Positions 1 to 7,751 of a stretch of DNA of 64,000 bases are shown piece by piece. The notes below the pieces were generated by a model. The model did no database searches. It saw only the letters and a list, made by a program, of their open reading frames with translations, and was not told the DNA's origin. Made by a program: the position numbers and the translations under genes. This DNA comes from UBA5109 sp964606735 (GTDB lineage Bacteria; Pseudomonadota; Gammaproteobacteria; Pseudomonadales; Pseudohongiellaceae): NCBI GenBank assembly GCA_964606735.1, contig CAZSHI010000003.1, positions 75,753 to 139,752 of the forward strand, in the 5' to 3' direction. Numbering within the stretch: the stretch's first letter is position 1; every line of letters begins with the position of its first letter.

Positions 1-265
1 TGATGAACACATCTATGGTATCGCCATCAATCACACGGCGCAGTTCCGCAGACTGTGGAGCCGGGTCACGTACGGCCTCATCTGCGCCCCCCAGAAAACC
101 GACTTCAGCATCTGCCAGCACTGATTGCAGACCCGCTTCCAGGCTTTCACTGAAAAAGGGCATCAGGTAGCGTTGGGTCAAACTGTCGTCTTTCGGGTTC
201 AGTTCAAATTCACTCAGGATAAAGCCGAGCACAAACACCAGCAGCACAATTAAAGTCACTTTCAT
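1..265 (-). CDS. Thermonuclease (SNase-like) protein, N-terminal part only
   Basis: This reverse-strand gene runs off the left edge; the first 88 residues are visible. It starts at the ATG read from 265. A short hydrophobic N-terminal segment (residues 4-17) suggests a membrane anchor or signal. After a poorly conserved linker, residues 77-86 read RVIDGDTIDV, the first calcium-binding and active-site motif of staphylococcal nuclease-like domains (D80, D82). From family knowledge it would be an exported or membrane-tethered DNA/RNA nuclease. The rest of the domain, including the catalytic Arg/Glu residues, lies outside the window, so activity cannot be judged. It is divergent from the ABC exporter gene. 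Confidence 0.7.
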   Translation of the reverse strand, partial: MKVTLIVLLVFVLGFILSEFELNPKDDSLTQRYLMPFFSESLEAGLQSVLADAEVGFLGGADEAVRDPAPQSAELRRVIDGDTIDVFI

Positions 266-337
266 GCACACCAAAGTACCAGCTATTTGCTATGCTTTAC
301 AGCCATTGTTAGATTAAAAGTTTAACCAGGTCACTCT

Positions 338-2167
338 TTGCAAAATCAGGCATCCCAAAAACGCTTGGGCAAGTTTTTTTCGGTTTTCAGGTACAGCCAG
401 GTTGCCCTGCGGCTGGTCTGGGAAACCAGTGCCTCGCTCACGCTGGTAATGTCCCTGGCGACTCTGGTCACCGGCATCCTACCGGCCGCCATTGCTTCGG
501 TTGGAGGATTCATTGTTGATGCAGTGGTGACAGCCATTGCTGCGACGGATGCCGAGCAGACCGCTGCCCGCATGCAGGCACTGTATCTGGTCCTGCTGGA
601 AGCAGGTCTGGTCATTCTGGTCACGGCTGCCCAACGCATCAACACCGTTTGCCAGTCAATTCTGCGCGTACTGCTGGGCAATAAAATCAATGTCATGATT
701 CTGGAAAAAGCCCTGACCCTGGAGCTCGCCCACTTCGAGGATGCCGAATTCTACGACAAACTCACCCGCGCACGGCGCGAAGCATCCAGTCGCCCCCTGA
801 GTCTGGTAGTCAAAACATTCGACCTGATCCGCAACATGATTGCCCTGCTGACCATTGCCACTTTTCTGCTGCAATTCTCACCCTATGCGGTATTGTTGCT
901 GATCGCTGCTGGCATTCCCGCCTTCGTTGCCGAAGCAAAATTTTCCGGCGAGGCTTTTCGCATCTATCGCCGCCGTTCTGCCGAACGACGCAAACAGCTT
1001 TATCTGGAAATGGTGCTAACGCGTGAAGACGGGGTCAAGGAAGTCAAGCTGCTGGATCTGGGCAGACTTTTTCTGGATCGCTATATCGGTATTTTCAGGG
1101 AAATCTACAAAGAAGATCGTAATCTGGTTCTTCGGCGTGGTTTCTGGGGTTTTGTCTTGGGACTGCTGGCCAGCGCTGCCTTTTATTTTGCTTATGCCTG
1201 GGTAGCTTTTGCTGCCATTGCCAGTGTGATTTCAGTGGGTCAGATGACCATGTACATTGCCCAGTTCCGCCTGGGACAGAATGCTGTTTCGGATAGCCTG
1301 AATTCCGTCAACGGCATGTACGAGGACAACCTGTATTTATCCACACTCACCGAATACCTTGATCACCAGGTCCCTGAAAGTAGCGGTGAACAGACTGCTG
1401 GCCCCAAACCCGATGACGGCATTCGTTTTGAAGGCGTGAGTTTTTATTATCCGGGTGCCAGCACTCCGGCACTCGAGCAGATCAACCTGCATATTCGACC
1501 AGGCGAAAGCCTGGCACTGGTCGGGGAAAATGGCAGTGGCAAAACCACCGTGATTAAATTACTGACGCGCCTGTACAGCCCCAGTGAAGGCAGCATCTAT
1601 CTGGAGGGACTGAATCTGCAGGACTGGGACATCGTCAGTCTGCGTGCCAAAATCGGGGTGATTTTTCAGGATTTTGCCCGCTACCAGTTACTGGTCGGTG
1701 AAAATATCGGTATTGGTGATGTGCCAAACCTGAACCAGCGTGAACAGGTTGCCGAGGCTGCCAGCAAAGGCATGGCGGATGATTTCATTCGGGATTTGCC
1801 GGAGGCATATGACACCCAGCTTGGCGCCTGGTTCCATCAGGGCAAGGAGCTGTCCGGCGGTCAGTGGCAGAAAATTGCCCTGTCCCGTGCCTTCATGCGC
1901 AACAAGGCCGACATTCTGATTCTGGATGAACCGACAGCTGCCATCGATGCGCGTGCCGAAGCGGAAATATTCACCCACTTTCGTGAACTGACTTCACAGA
2001 AAATTTCCATCATCATCTCCCACCGTTTTTCCACGGTGCGCATGGCTGACCATATTATCGTTCTGGATAAGGGCCGGATCATCGAACAGGGCAGCCATCA
2101 ATCACTGCTTAATTCAGGCGGCCAATATGCTACGCTATTCAAGCTTCAGGCTAGGGGGTATCAGTAA
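338..2167 (+). CDS. ABC exporter, fused membrane and ATPase domains
   Basis: A 609-residue half-transporter of the type I exporter class. The N-terminal ~340 residues carry about six hydrophobic segments. The ATPase domain shows Walker A GENGSGKTT (about 395-403), signature LSGGQ (about 504-508), Walker B ILILDEP (about 526-532) and H-loop IIISHR. It should work as a dimer in the inner membrane and drive export of an unknown substrate. The chosen start is TTG at 338 with AGG eight bases upstream; the next Met is about 37 residues in and would cut into the first membrane segment. The next small gene begins directly after its stop, so they are probably co-transcribed. Confidence 0.88.
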   Translation: MQNQASQKRLGKFFSVFRYSQVALRLVWETSASLTLVMSLATLVTGILPAAIASVGGFIVDAVVTAIAATDAEQTAARMQALYLVLLEAGLVILVTAAQRINTVCQSILRVLLGNKINVMILEKALTLELAHFEDAEFYDKLTRARREASSRPLSLVVKTFDLIRNMIALLTIATFLLQFSPYAVLLLIAAGIPAFVAEAKFSGEAFRIYRRRSAERRKQLYLEMVLTREDGVKEVKLLDLGRLFLDRYIGIFREIYKEDRNLVLRRGFWGFVLGLLASAAFYFAYAWVAFAAIASVISVGQMTMYIAQFRLGQNAVSDSLNSVNGMYEDNLYLSTLTEYLDHQVPESSGEQTAGPKPDDGIRFEGVSFYYPGASTPALEQINLHIRPGESLALVGENGSGKTTVIKLLTRLYSPSEGSIYLEGLNLQDWDIVSLRAKIGVIFQDFARYQLLVGENIGIGDVPNLNQREQVAEAASKGMADDFIRDLPEAYDTQLGAWFHQGKELSGGQWQKIALSRAFMRNKADILILDEPTAAIDARAEAEIFTHFRELTSQKISIIISHRFSTVRMADHIIVLDKGRIIEQGSHQSLLNSGGQYATLFKLQARGYQ

Positions 2168-2329
2168 ATGAATACAACCCGAAAAAGCAGAACAAGCAAA
2201 AGAATCACGCACAACCCGGTTGCTAAAAATGCGCCAAAATTCAACAAGGCCAGCGTTCAGCGTGACCGGAGTAAATACCAACGAAAAAACAAACACACCC
2301 AACCAGGGAGATATCATGAGCACGATTAA
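2168..2329 (+). CDS. Short, very basic conserved-looking protein (53 aa)
   Basis: This short ORF begins with ATG immediately after the TAA of the ABC exporter gene and ends inside the first codons of the GST gene (14-base overlap). An AGGGGG sequence lies about 10 bases upstream of the ATG. The product is rich in Lys, Arg and Asn and has the core NPVAKN..KFNKA...DRSKY.RKNKH, with no membrane segment. I recall short basic gammaproteobacterial proteins with a similar NPxAK...FN...DR.KY.RK.KH pattern (possibly DUF7230); that assignment is from memory and function is unknown. The charge suggests nucleic-acid or ribosome contact, which is inference. The tight placement between two coding genes supports it being real. 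Confidence 0.65.
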   Translation: MNTTRKSRTSKRITHNPVAKNAPKFNKASVQRDRSKYQRKNKHTQPGRYHEHD

Positions 2330-2945
2330 ACTGACTTATTTTGACATTGATGGCGGACGCGCTGAACCGGTGCGCCTGGCCCTGTCAATTGCCGGCATCG
2401 CGTTTGAAGACCAGCGAATTAATTTTCAGCAGTTTCATGAGATTAAGGAGAGCCTGCCACTGGGCTGTGTTCCTGTCATTGAAATTGACGGTAAACACTA
2501 TACCCAGTGCAATGCCATGAACCGTTACTTTGGTAAAAAGGCGGGACTCTATCCTGATGACCCCTGGCAGGCTTTCTTGTGTGATGAAATTCTGGAGCTG
2601 CTTGAAGACGCATCCAATGCCTTAGGAAAAACGTTCGGACTGGAAGCCGAAGCCCTTAAACAGGCTCGTGAAAATGTGGCAGCTGGCATTTTCACCAAGC
2701 TGCTGAAGCTCTTGAGTGAACGTCTGGAAGACGCTGGTGGTCATTATTTTGCCGGGGGTAAACTGAGCATGGCCGACCTGAAAGTATTTGAGTGGGTTCG
2801 CATCCTGCAATCAGGCATGTTTGACCATATCCCTCAGGATCTGGTGCAACAACAGGCCCCCTCCCTGCTGGCCCATCAGGAACGTGTCGCCAATGATGCC
2901 GGTGTCAGTGCCTATTATGCCAAGCGACAGCAGGCAAGCGCTTAA
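2316..2945 (+). CDS. Glutathione S-transferase, sigma-like
   Basis: A 209-residue cytosolic GST. The start at 2316 is chosen because GGGAG lies at the correct distance upstream and the thioredoxin-like domain begins right away; an in-frame upstream start would add 32 unrelated residues. The N-terminal LTYFDIDGGRAEPVRLAL pattern, with Tyr8 as likely glutathione-activating residue, resembles sigma-class GSTs. VPVIEIDG has the cis-Pro of the glutathione site. The all-helical C-terminal domain follows from about residue 80. Expected role is glutathione conjugation or peroxidase activity on an unknown electrophile. It overlaps the small basic gene upstream and is followed 16 bases later by the MtfA-like gene. 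Confidence 0.85.
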   Translation: MSTIKLTYFDIDGGRAEPVRLALSIAGIAFEDQRINFQQFHEIKESLPLGCVPVIEIDGKHYTQCNAMNRYFGKKAGLYPDDPWQAFLCDEILELLEDASNALGKTFGLEAEALKQARENVAAGIFTKLLKLLSERLEDAGGHYFAGGKLSMADLKVFEWVRILQSGMFDHIPQDLVQQQAPSLLAHQERVANDAGVSAYYAKRQQASA

Positions 2946-2961
2946 GCTGGAGTAACAAAAG

Positions 2962-3771
2962 GTGATCGCTATCATCACACTGCTGCTGATCGCGCTGGTG
3001 GTAGCGATTGCTGTGTTCTACCCACCTTGGCGTCGCCGCGCTATTCTGCGCCGGCCATTTCCGCCGGCCTGGCTTGCCACCCTGAAAAGGCGCCTGCCTT
3101 TTTATGACAAACTTAGCGATCATGAACAGCATCAGTTAAAGCAGCTGATACAGATTTTTCTTGCCAACAAAAAATTCTATGGCTGCAATGGCCTGCAGAT
3201 TAATGATGAGATTCGCGTGACAATTGCTGCAGAAGCCTGCCTGCTTTTATTAAACCGGAAAAGCGCCATCTATCCTCGCCTGCAACATATCCTGGTTTAT
3301 CCGGATGCTTTTCGCGCTACACACCCCCGTCATAATCCTGATGGTACGGTTAGTGAAGCGCAGCAGGGTTTACTTGGTGAATCCTGGCATCACGGCAAAA
3401 TCATTCTATCCTGGGATGATGTGAGGTTTGGTGCTGCCAATATACATGACGGACACAATGTGACCCTGCATGAATTTTCCCACCAGCTCGATGCCGAGGA
3501 TGGCATCAGTAACGGCACCCCCCTGCTTCCCAAAAATGCCTACCAGAGCTGGGCCAAGGTACTCAGTCACGAATATCAGGCATTGCAGGATGACATGCAA
3601 AAACACCACAAATCAGTCATGGATTATTATGGCGCGACCAATCCGGCCGAGTTTTTTGCTGTTGCTACAGAAACCTTTTTTGAAAAGCCGGTGCAACTGC
3701 AAAAAAAACACCCGGAACTTTTTGCTGAATTGCAAAAAGTTTACCGGGTGAATCCTACTTCCTGGCAATAA
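2962..3771 (+). CDS. mtfA: MtfA-like zinc peptidase (M90)
   Basis: A 269-residue protein of the MtfA/DUF980 family. In E. coli MtfA is a zinc aminopeptidase that binds the Mlc repressor and so affects glucose PTS regulation; whether an Mlc partner exists here is unknown. Visible are an N-terminal hydrophobic stretch (residues 2-19), the zinc motif HEFSH (H170, E171, H174) and the downstream NPAEFFAVATETFFE segment, which supplies the third ligand in the family. It starts with GTG at 2962, preceded by GGAG. The N-terminal segment implies membrane attachment, unlike the soluble E. coli protein. The 3' end of the gene contains a long inverted repeat. Confidence 0.85.
   Translation: MIAIITLLLIALVVAIAVFYPPWRRRAILRRPFPPAWLATLKRRLPFYDKLSDHEQHQLKQLIQIFLANKKFYGCNGLQINDEIRVTIAAEACLLLLNRKSAIYPRLQHILVYPDAFRATHPRHNPDGTVSEAQQGLLGESWHHGKIILSWDDVRFGAANIHDGHNVTLHEFSHQLDAEDGISNGTPLLPKNAYQSWAKVLSHEYQALQDDMQKHHKSVMDYYGATNPAEFFAVATETFFEKPVQLQKKHPELFAELQKVYRVNPTSWQ
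3709..3750. repeat. Long imperfect inverted repeat at the 3' end of mtfA
   Basis: The arms are CACCCGG-AACTTTTTGC (3709-3725) and GCAAAAAGTT-TA-CCGGGTG (3732-3750), 17 pairs with one two-base bulge and a 6-base loop TGAATT. It lies entirely inside the coding region, ending about 20 bases before the stop. It could form a stable mRNA hairpin that protects the 3' end or attenuates transcription, but there is no T-run after it, so it is not a standard intrinsic terminator. Confidence 0.6.
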
Positions 3772-3792
3772 TGCCAGAGCAAAGGAGACGGC

Positions 3793-4044
3793 TTAAATTT
3801 TCTTGGCGGATGCTTTTAACATGGCAAACAGTTCATCTTTCAGATGAACCCGACGTAACTTGGCCTTTTCCTCGGCTAGCGAGGATGTTGGCGTCACTTC
3901 GTTTTCCATGTTTTCTATTTCGGTAGTTAGCTCATGGTATTCATCGAAAATACGTCGAAAGTGATGATTTTCCATTTTCAGCTTATGAATCAGATCCCGG
4001 AATTCGGGAAATTCATGAATTAAATTGTGGTGCTCTACTGCCAT
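3793..4044 (-). CDS. DUF465/YdcH family small protein
   Basis: An 83-residue, highly charged, mostly helical protein. The sequence EFPEFRDLIHKLKMENHHF near the N-terminus and HLKDELFAMLK near the C-terminus match the short DUF465 (YdcH/SlyX-like) family, usually 70-85 residues and predicted to form a coiled-coil hairpin. The biochemical role of the family is not established. It is convergent with mtfA (21-base gap) and preceded by AT-rich DNA and the end of pspF. There is no signal peptide. Confidence 0.85.
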   Translation of the reverse strand: MAVEHHNLIHEFPEFRDLIHKLKMENHHFRRIFDEYHELTTEIENMENEVTPTSSLAEEKAKLRRVHLKDELFAMLKASAKKI

Positions 4045-4152
4045 AACAAGATCCTCTTATTCTTATTTGGCAGATTCTAATTTTCCCGGCAGGCAGAAAC
4101 CTTGATCTACATCAGCGCAGATCAATTTTATTGAAATTGCTTATCAGGGGGA

Positions 4153-4218
4153 TCAGTTCAGTGCTTTATCGTACTTTCGCAGATAACCGCGTAACTGATC
4201 ATAGCTCAGGCCGAGCAG
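4153..4218 (-). CDS. pspF: PspF C-terminus (gene cut by assembly gap)
   Basis: Only the last 21 residues are visible; the rest lies in the run of N. They read LLGLSYDQLRGYLRKYDKALN, the recognition helix and tail of a Fis-type helix-turn-helix. The LGLSYDQLRG form is characteristic of PspF, the sigma-54 enhancer-binding activator of the phage shock operon, which lacks an N-terminal receiver domain. The identification is strengthened by the PspC-like end on the other side of the gap, divergently oriented, which is the standard pspF/pspABC arrangement. About 1 kb of this gene is missing. Confidence 0.72.
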   Translation of the reverse strand: MLGLSYDQLRGYLRKYDKALN

Positions 4219-4318
4219 NNNNNNNNNNNNNNNNNNNNNNNNNNNNNNNNNNNNNNNNNNNNNNNNNNNNNNNNNNNNNNNNNNNNNNNNNNNNNNNNNN
4301 NNNNNNNNNNNNNNNNNN
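4219..4318. other. Assembly gap (100 N) hiding most of the psp locus
   Basis: Exactly 100 N, the conventional placeholder for a gap of unknown size. The left edge is the 3' end of pspF on the reverse strand and the right edge is the 3' end of pspC on the forward strand. The missing DNA should contain most of pspF, the divergent promoter region, pspA, pspB and the start of pspC. From usual gene sizes this would be roughly 2.5-3 kb, an inference. Any reading frame running through the N is meaningless. Confidence 0.9.
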
Positions 4319-4486
4319 GCATACTCCAAAATGAAAGAAACCCTGGATGATTCGAAAAAGTTTTCGCACACCACTTTCAAAAGCTGCACACGAAAGTTTT
4401 CCTCCCTGCACGACAGGCTTACCCGTATCGAAGCCTATGTCACTTCCAGCCGTTTCAAGCTGGACAGGGAATTCAAGAATATCTGA
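4319..4486 (+). CDS. pspC: PspC C-terminus (gene cut by assembly gap)
   Basis: The final 55 residues of an ORF that enters from the N run. The end RLTRIEAYVTSSRFKLDREF plus a short tail matches the conserved cytoplasmic tail of PspC (pattern R.EAYVTS..F.L.REF). In the phage shock system PspC is an inner-membrane sensor that, with PspB, draws PspA away from PspF on membrane stress. The transmembrane PspC domain lies in the gap. The stop codon is followed directly by the end of the convergent 2OG-oxygenase gene, with no room for further psp genes downstream. Confidence 0.75.
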   Translation, partial: AYSKMKETLDDSKKFSHTTFKSCTRKFSSLHDRLTRIEAYVTSSRFKLDREFKNI

Positions 4487-5140
4487 TCACTCGGCTGGAT
4501 CAGCCCGCTGGGCGGTACTGGTATTGACCCGGTACCAGCCAGCGATGGAATACCTGTCACGCCAGGCCGGCAGCACCTCATGCAAAAAATCTTCGCTTAA
4601 AAAAGTGACCAGCGTGCCAAATTCAGGCGCTACCCGCAAAATGTTTTTATCAGGCGTATGCAGCACCAACTCTCCTCCATCCGCTTTACTCCAGTGCTTG
4701 TTCAGGTAAAGCACCAATGAAAGCACGCGGTTGGATCCCCCTCGGAAGGCATCCACATGTTTGCTATAAAAAGCACCTGGCGCATAATGAGCAAAGTGAC
4801 TCTCAAAGGAAAATAAACCCAGGAACAAATGCCGGTTAAGGTATTGCTGCAGTTGCCCTGTCCAGTCCAGCCAGGCCTCACCGGCGGATGAAGAACCGGT
4901 AATCCAGCAGATTTCATCTCCTCGTACCTGCTCATTTTGTGTGTAATCCTGCTGCCTGCCTATGCCGGCCGGCTCAAATTTTTCATCCTGCATGGCCTGC
5001 AGCCGAGCAAAAAGAGCTTCACACAAAGACAGGGGCAGCGCAGCCGACTGAATGCTGTACCCCTGCGTGTGCAGATCCCTGGCGATGGAGCTAAAACCAG
5101 ACTCCCCTTCAAGCCGGATGCTAGTTTCTTGTTTCATCAT
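4487..5140 (-). CDS. 2-oxoglutarate/Fe(II) oxygenase, prolyl-hydroxylase-like
   Basis: About 217 residues when started at the double Met at 5140. The double-stranded beta-helix signature is complete: iron ligands H128-x-D130 (SKHVDAF) and H187 (FLHEVLP), with R196 in RYSIAGW to bind 2-oxoglutarate. The closest family is the P4Hc/SM-20-like group, which hydroxylates protein side chains; the bacterial substrate is unknown. An in-frame ATG at 5212 exists but would place most of the extra sequence over the mgtC-like gene and has no conserved residues. The chosen start overlaps the end of that gene by 20 bases, suggesting translational coupling. Cytoplasmic, no signal peptide. Confidence 0.82.
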   Translation of the reverse strand: MMKQETSIRLEGESGFSSIARDLHTQGYSIQSAALPLSLCEALFARLQAMQDEKFEPAGIGRQQDYTQNEQVRGDEICWITGSSSAGEAWLDWTGQLQQYLNRHLFLGLFSFESHFAHYAPGAFYSKHVDAFRGGSNRVLSLVLYLNKHWSKADGGELVLHTPDKNILRVAPEFGTLVTFLSEDFLHEVLPAWRDRYSIAGWYRVNTSTAQRADPAE

Positions 5141-5642
5141 GAGTCTCAGGGTCTGGCGCTTTTTTATCACTTTCCCTGCGATGAAAGTTTTTGATACTGG
5201 CATGAACGCCACGGGTTAAAATTTTTGCGTGATTTTCCAGAATATCCACACCGTACAGAATGCCGACCACCAGTAGCGACACTTTCACGGCGGCGATCAG
5301 GTTGTTGGTACCGATCATTGCCCCGATGGCAGCCAACACCCAAATCGTTGCAGCCGAGGTGACACCCATGACCGCTCCATCCCGCGCCAGCATGACTCCG
5401 GCACCCAGGAAACCGATACCTGTAACAATCTGACCCAAGACACGTGTGGGGTCGGAATTTTCCACCTCAAGAGAGCTCGAGGTGGTGATGAACAGGTAGG
5501 TGCCCAGGGTGATCAGGCAGGCAGTCCGGATGCCCACCGGTTTGCCGCGAACCTGCCTTTCAAAACCAATCATGCCACCACAAACGATAGCACTCAAAAT
5601 GGCATGCCATTGAAATGGCGCAATATCAAAAAACTCAATCAT
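5121..5642 (-). CDS. MgtC/SapB family membrane protein
   Basis: A 173-residue protein with about five hydrophobic helices. The motif GGMIGFERQVRGKPVGIRT near residues 22-40 and the GIGFLGAGVML loop (about 75-85) are diagnostic of the MgtC/SapB N-terminal domain. In pathogens MgtC affects ATP synthase activity and growth at low magnesium; in free-living bacteria the role is unclear. The soluble C-terminal ACT-like domain of longer MgtC proteins is absent and replaced by a short charged tail. It overlaps the 2OG-oxygenase gene and follows the GNAT gene by 10 bases, so these genes form one operon. Confidence 0.88.
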   Translation of the reverse strand: MIEFFDIAPFQWHAILSAIVCGGMIGFERQVRGKPVGIRTACLITLGTYLFITTSSSLEVENSDPTRVLGQIVTGIGFLGAGVMLARDGAVMGVTSAATIWVLAAIGAMIGTNNLIAAVKVSLLVVGILYGVDILENHAKILTRGVHASIKNFHRRESDKKAPDPETHDETRN

Positions 5643-5652
5643 GTCTATCCCC

Positions 5653-6114
5653 TCACCTGCCAGGATTTAGATCCAGCTCCATTTTCAGGGCATCCGCACC
5701 ATCCCCGTAATAGCCAGCAATCTCGCCAATAAGCTTGAAATGAAAACGCTTGTAGAGAGCCTGCGTTTTTTTATCTTTCGCCCGGACTTCGAGGCGACAA
5801 CGTTGATACCCCAGTTGCCTGAGTTTTTTCAGCGTTCTTTGCAGCAGCCCGGACGCAATTCCCAGACCACGAAGTTCGGGTATGACGGCCAGTGAGTAAA
5901 TTCGTGCCGGGCGTGGCAGGGCTGGCGTCAGGCACAACAGGTAAGCCTGTACCTGTCCGGCTGAGTGACAGACGAGCGTAAAGCTTTTTGCTTCTTGCAA
6001 AAGATAGCGCAGCTGTCGCCGGTTGAAATTATCCGTTCTGAAACAGCGCTCTTCTATCGCCAACAACGCATCCACCTGGCTGGGTATAGCCGCTGAATAT
6101 CTGAAACTGCCCAA
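5653..6114 (-). CDS. GNAT N-acetyltransferase (RimK-associated)
   Basis: A 153-residue single-domain GNAT. The acetyl-CoA motif A is visible as LAVIPELRGLGIASGLL (residues 75-90, with R82-G-x-G), followed by the Arg/Lys-rich LEVRAKDKKTQALYKRFHF segment typical of RimI-like enzymes. The start is a TTG one base after the stop of the RimK-like ligase gene, implying coupling. An adjacent GNAT plus RimK-like ATP-grasp enzyme recurs in gammaproteobacteria and suggests a joint modification of an amino acid, peptide or protein. The acceptor cannot be inferred from sequence. Confidence 0.8.
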   Translation of the reverse strand: MGSFRYSAAIPSQVDALLAIEERCFRTDNFNRRQLRYLLQEAKSFTLVCHSAGQVQAYLLCLTPALPRPARIYSLAVIPELRGLGIASGLLQRTLKKLRQLGYQRCRLEVRAKDKKTQALYKRFHFKLIGEIAGYYGDGADALKMELDLNPGR

Positions 6115-6115
6115 C

Positions 6116-7570
6116 TCAGCGGCCTCTGGATTCCAGCCGCTGCTGGAATTCCGACATGATCAACATGTAAAGCTCATCACCCAGATAGGCATCCTCAACA
6201 TCATGGTCAATACTGGGATTATCATTTACCTCAATCACGTAGGCATGTTTCTCATACTCCTTGATGTCAACACCATAGAGGCCCTTACCGATGGATTTTG
6301 CTGCCCGTACTGCTGCATCAAGCACAACCTTGGGCACCTCGAAAGTCGGCAGGGTTTCAAAACCGCCGCTGAAATGTCGTTTGGCTTCATGGTTGTAAAT
6401 CTGCCAATGGTTTCTGGCCATTAGATAACGACAGGCATAAATGGCCCGGCCGTTCAATACCCCTACGCGCCAGTCAAATTCGGTGTACAGATATTCCTGT
6501 ACCAGAACCAGCGCACTTTCCCGAAACAATTCGTCCAGTTTCAGCTTGAGCTCTTCACGGTATGAAACTTTATAGACGCCACGTGAAAACGAGCCCTCCG
6601 GCATTTTCAGCACCATGGGATAGCCAAACAGCTCCTCGATGGCATCAAGAGAGGCTTGTGAACTGTCAATCGCCACTTGCGTACGCAGGCTGGGCACCTT
6701 TTTATAGGAAAAGGCGTCCTGCAGATAAACTTTATTACAACAGCGCAGAATGGAAACCGGATCATCAATAACCACCAGCCCCAGTTTTTCAGCACGGTTG
6801 GCCAGACGATAGGTATGATGGTCAATAGCCGTGGTTTCCCGGATGAACAGGGCATCATATTGCCCGATGGTCTGGAACTGATCAGCCGTGATGGTTTCCG
6901 CAGCAATACCGTATTTAGCCGCCGCCTTGATAAATTTGGCAATCGCCTCCCGATTACTGGGCGGCACCTTCTCTTCGGGATTCACCAGAATGGCCATATC
7001 CCAGCGCATTGATTTCTGACGCGCTTTGACACGCCAGACTGTTTGCACAAATTCAGTCAGGCGTTGCCTGAAGAACTCCCGCTGCGATATCGACAGGCTG
7101 CTGAAAGCACGACGTTCAATCTCCAGACTGATATCACCATCACGACGATGCAGGCGAAGCATCAGTAATGGTGCAGGGTATTCCGTAAACAACCGTTTGC
7201 CGAGTTTTTGCAATGGCGCATTGCCGGTCCAGCCGAAATACAGCATTTCCTCGAGAGACTCACCTTCATTGAGCACTTCCCCGAGCTCACGTTTGAGCCG
7301 CAGCAGGGGACCCTCATCGTGATTGAATACGCGCAGTTCATTGATCACTTTCACACTCGGTAAAACCAGATGCTGGCGTGCCTCTGCCAGCAAAGAACAA
7401 TAATAACCCTTGCTCAGATAATGCTCGGTATCGCAGAGATTGATGATGCGGGTTTTGCCTTCGTTAAGCTTGGGATAATCCTGCAAATATTTCTCAAAAC
7501 TCAGCACCTCCGGATAAGAGTCATCCAGAGCCAATTCATCACCATCTACCACGATCAGTGTCTTGTACAT
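6116..7570 (-). CDS. RimK-like ATP-grasp ligase with N-terminal extension
   Basis: A 484-residue protein. The C-terminal part (about 285-475) is an ATP-grasp domain with KMPEGSFSRGVYKV (phosphate-binding loop), LVQEYLYTEFDWRVGV and the metal-binding end EVNDNPSIDHD (from residue 447). It resembles RimK family glutamate ligases, but these are normally about 300 residues; the first ~190 residues form an extra domain found in the long RimK-like proteins that pair with GNATs. Expected reaction is ATP-dependent addition of an amino acid to a carboxylate. It starts with ATG at 7570 and heads the RimK-GNAT-MgtC-2OG operon. Confidence 0.82.
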   Translation of the reverse strand: MYKTLIVVDGDELALDDSYPEVLSFEKYLQDYPKLNEGKTRIINLCDTEHYLSKGYYCSLLAEARQHLVLPSVKVINELRVFNHDEGPLLRLKRELGEVLNEGESLEEMLYFGWTGNAPLQKLGKRLFTEYPAPLLMLRLHRRDGDISLEIERRAFSSLSISQREFFRQRLTEFVQTVWRVKARQKSMRWDMAILVNPEEKVPPSNREAIAKFIKAAAKYGIAAETITADQFQTIGQYDALFIRETTAIDHHTYRLANRAEKLGLVVIDDPVSILRCCNKVYLQDAFSYKKVPSLRTQVAIDSSQASLDAIEELFGYPMVLKMPEGSFSRGVYKVSYREELKLKLDELFRESALVLVQEYLYTEFDWRVGVLNGRAIYACRYLMARNHWQIYNHEAKRHFSGGFETLPTFEVPKVVLDAAVRAAKSIGKGLYGVDIKEYEKHAYVIEVNDNPSIDHDVEDAYLGDELYMLIMSEFQQRLESRGR

Positions 7571-7751
7571 AAATGAAAAAGAGGAGCCCCTGTGGGCCTG
7601 CCGGGAGAATTACAAATTAATTGCGCTATATATGCCTGTTTTGCACTGAGCGCAATCTTTTTTTACGCAGCGTTCATGGGTGAATCTGCCTGTCGATTTA
7701 TAGACCTCCTATTGGTTACACTTGTTGCTGAATGAAAACTCAGGAGTGATT
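7571..7751. promoter_or_regulatory. Divergent promoter region between the rimK-like operon and adhC
   Basis: A 181-base non-coding stretch between two divergent starts. It must carry promoters for both transcription units. I see a good ribosome-binding site, CAGGAG, just ahead of the adhC ATG at 7752, but cannot assign a confident operator for a formaldehyde- or stress-responsive regulator. Confidence 0.4.

Noticed and set aside
2220..2315. Longer N-terminus for the sigma-like GST
   Set aside because: The extra residues overlap the small basic gene and have no GST features; the start at 2316 has a proper ribosome-binding site.
4131..4411. ORFs running through the N block
   Set aside because: They are artefacts of translating N; only the sequence on either side of the gap can be read.
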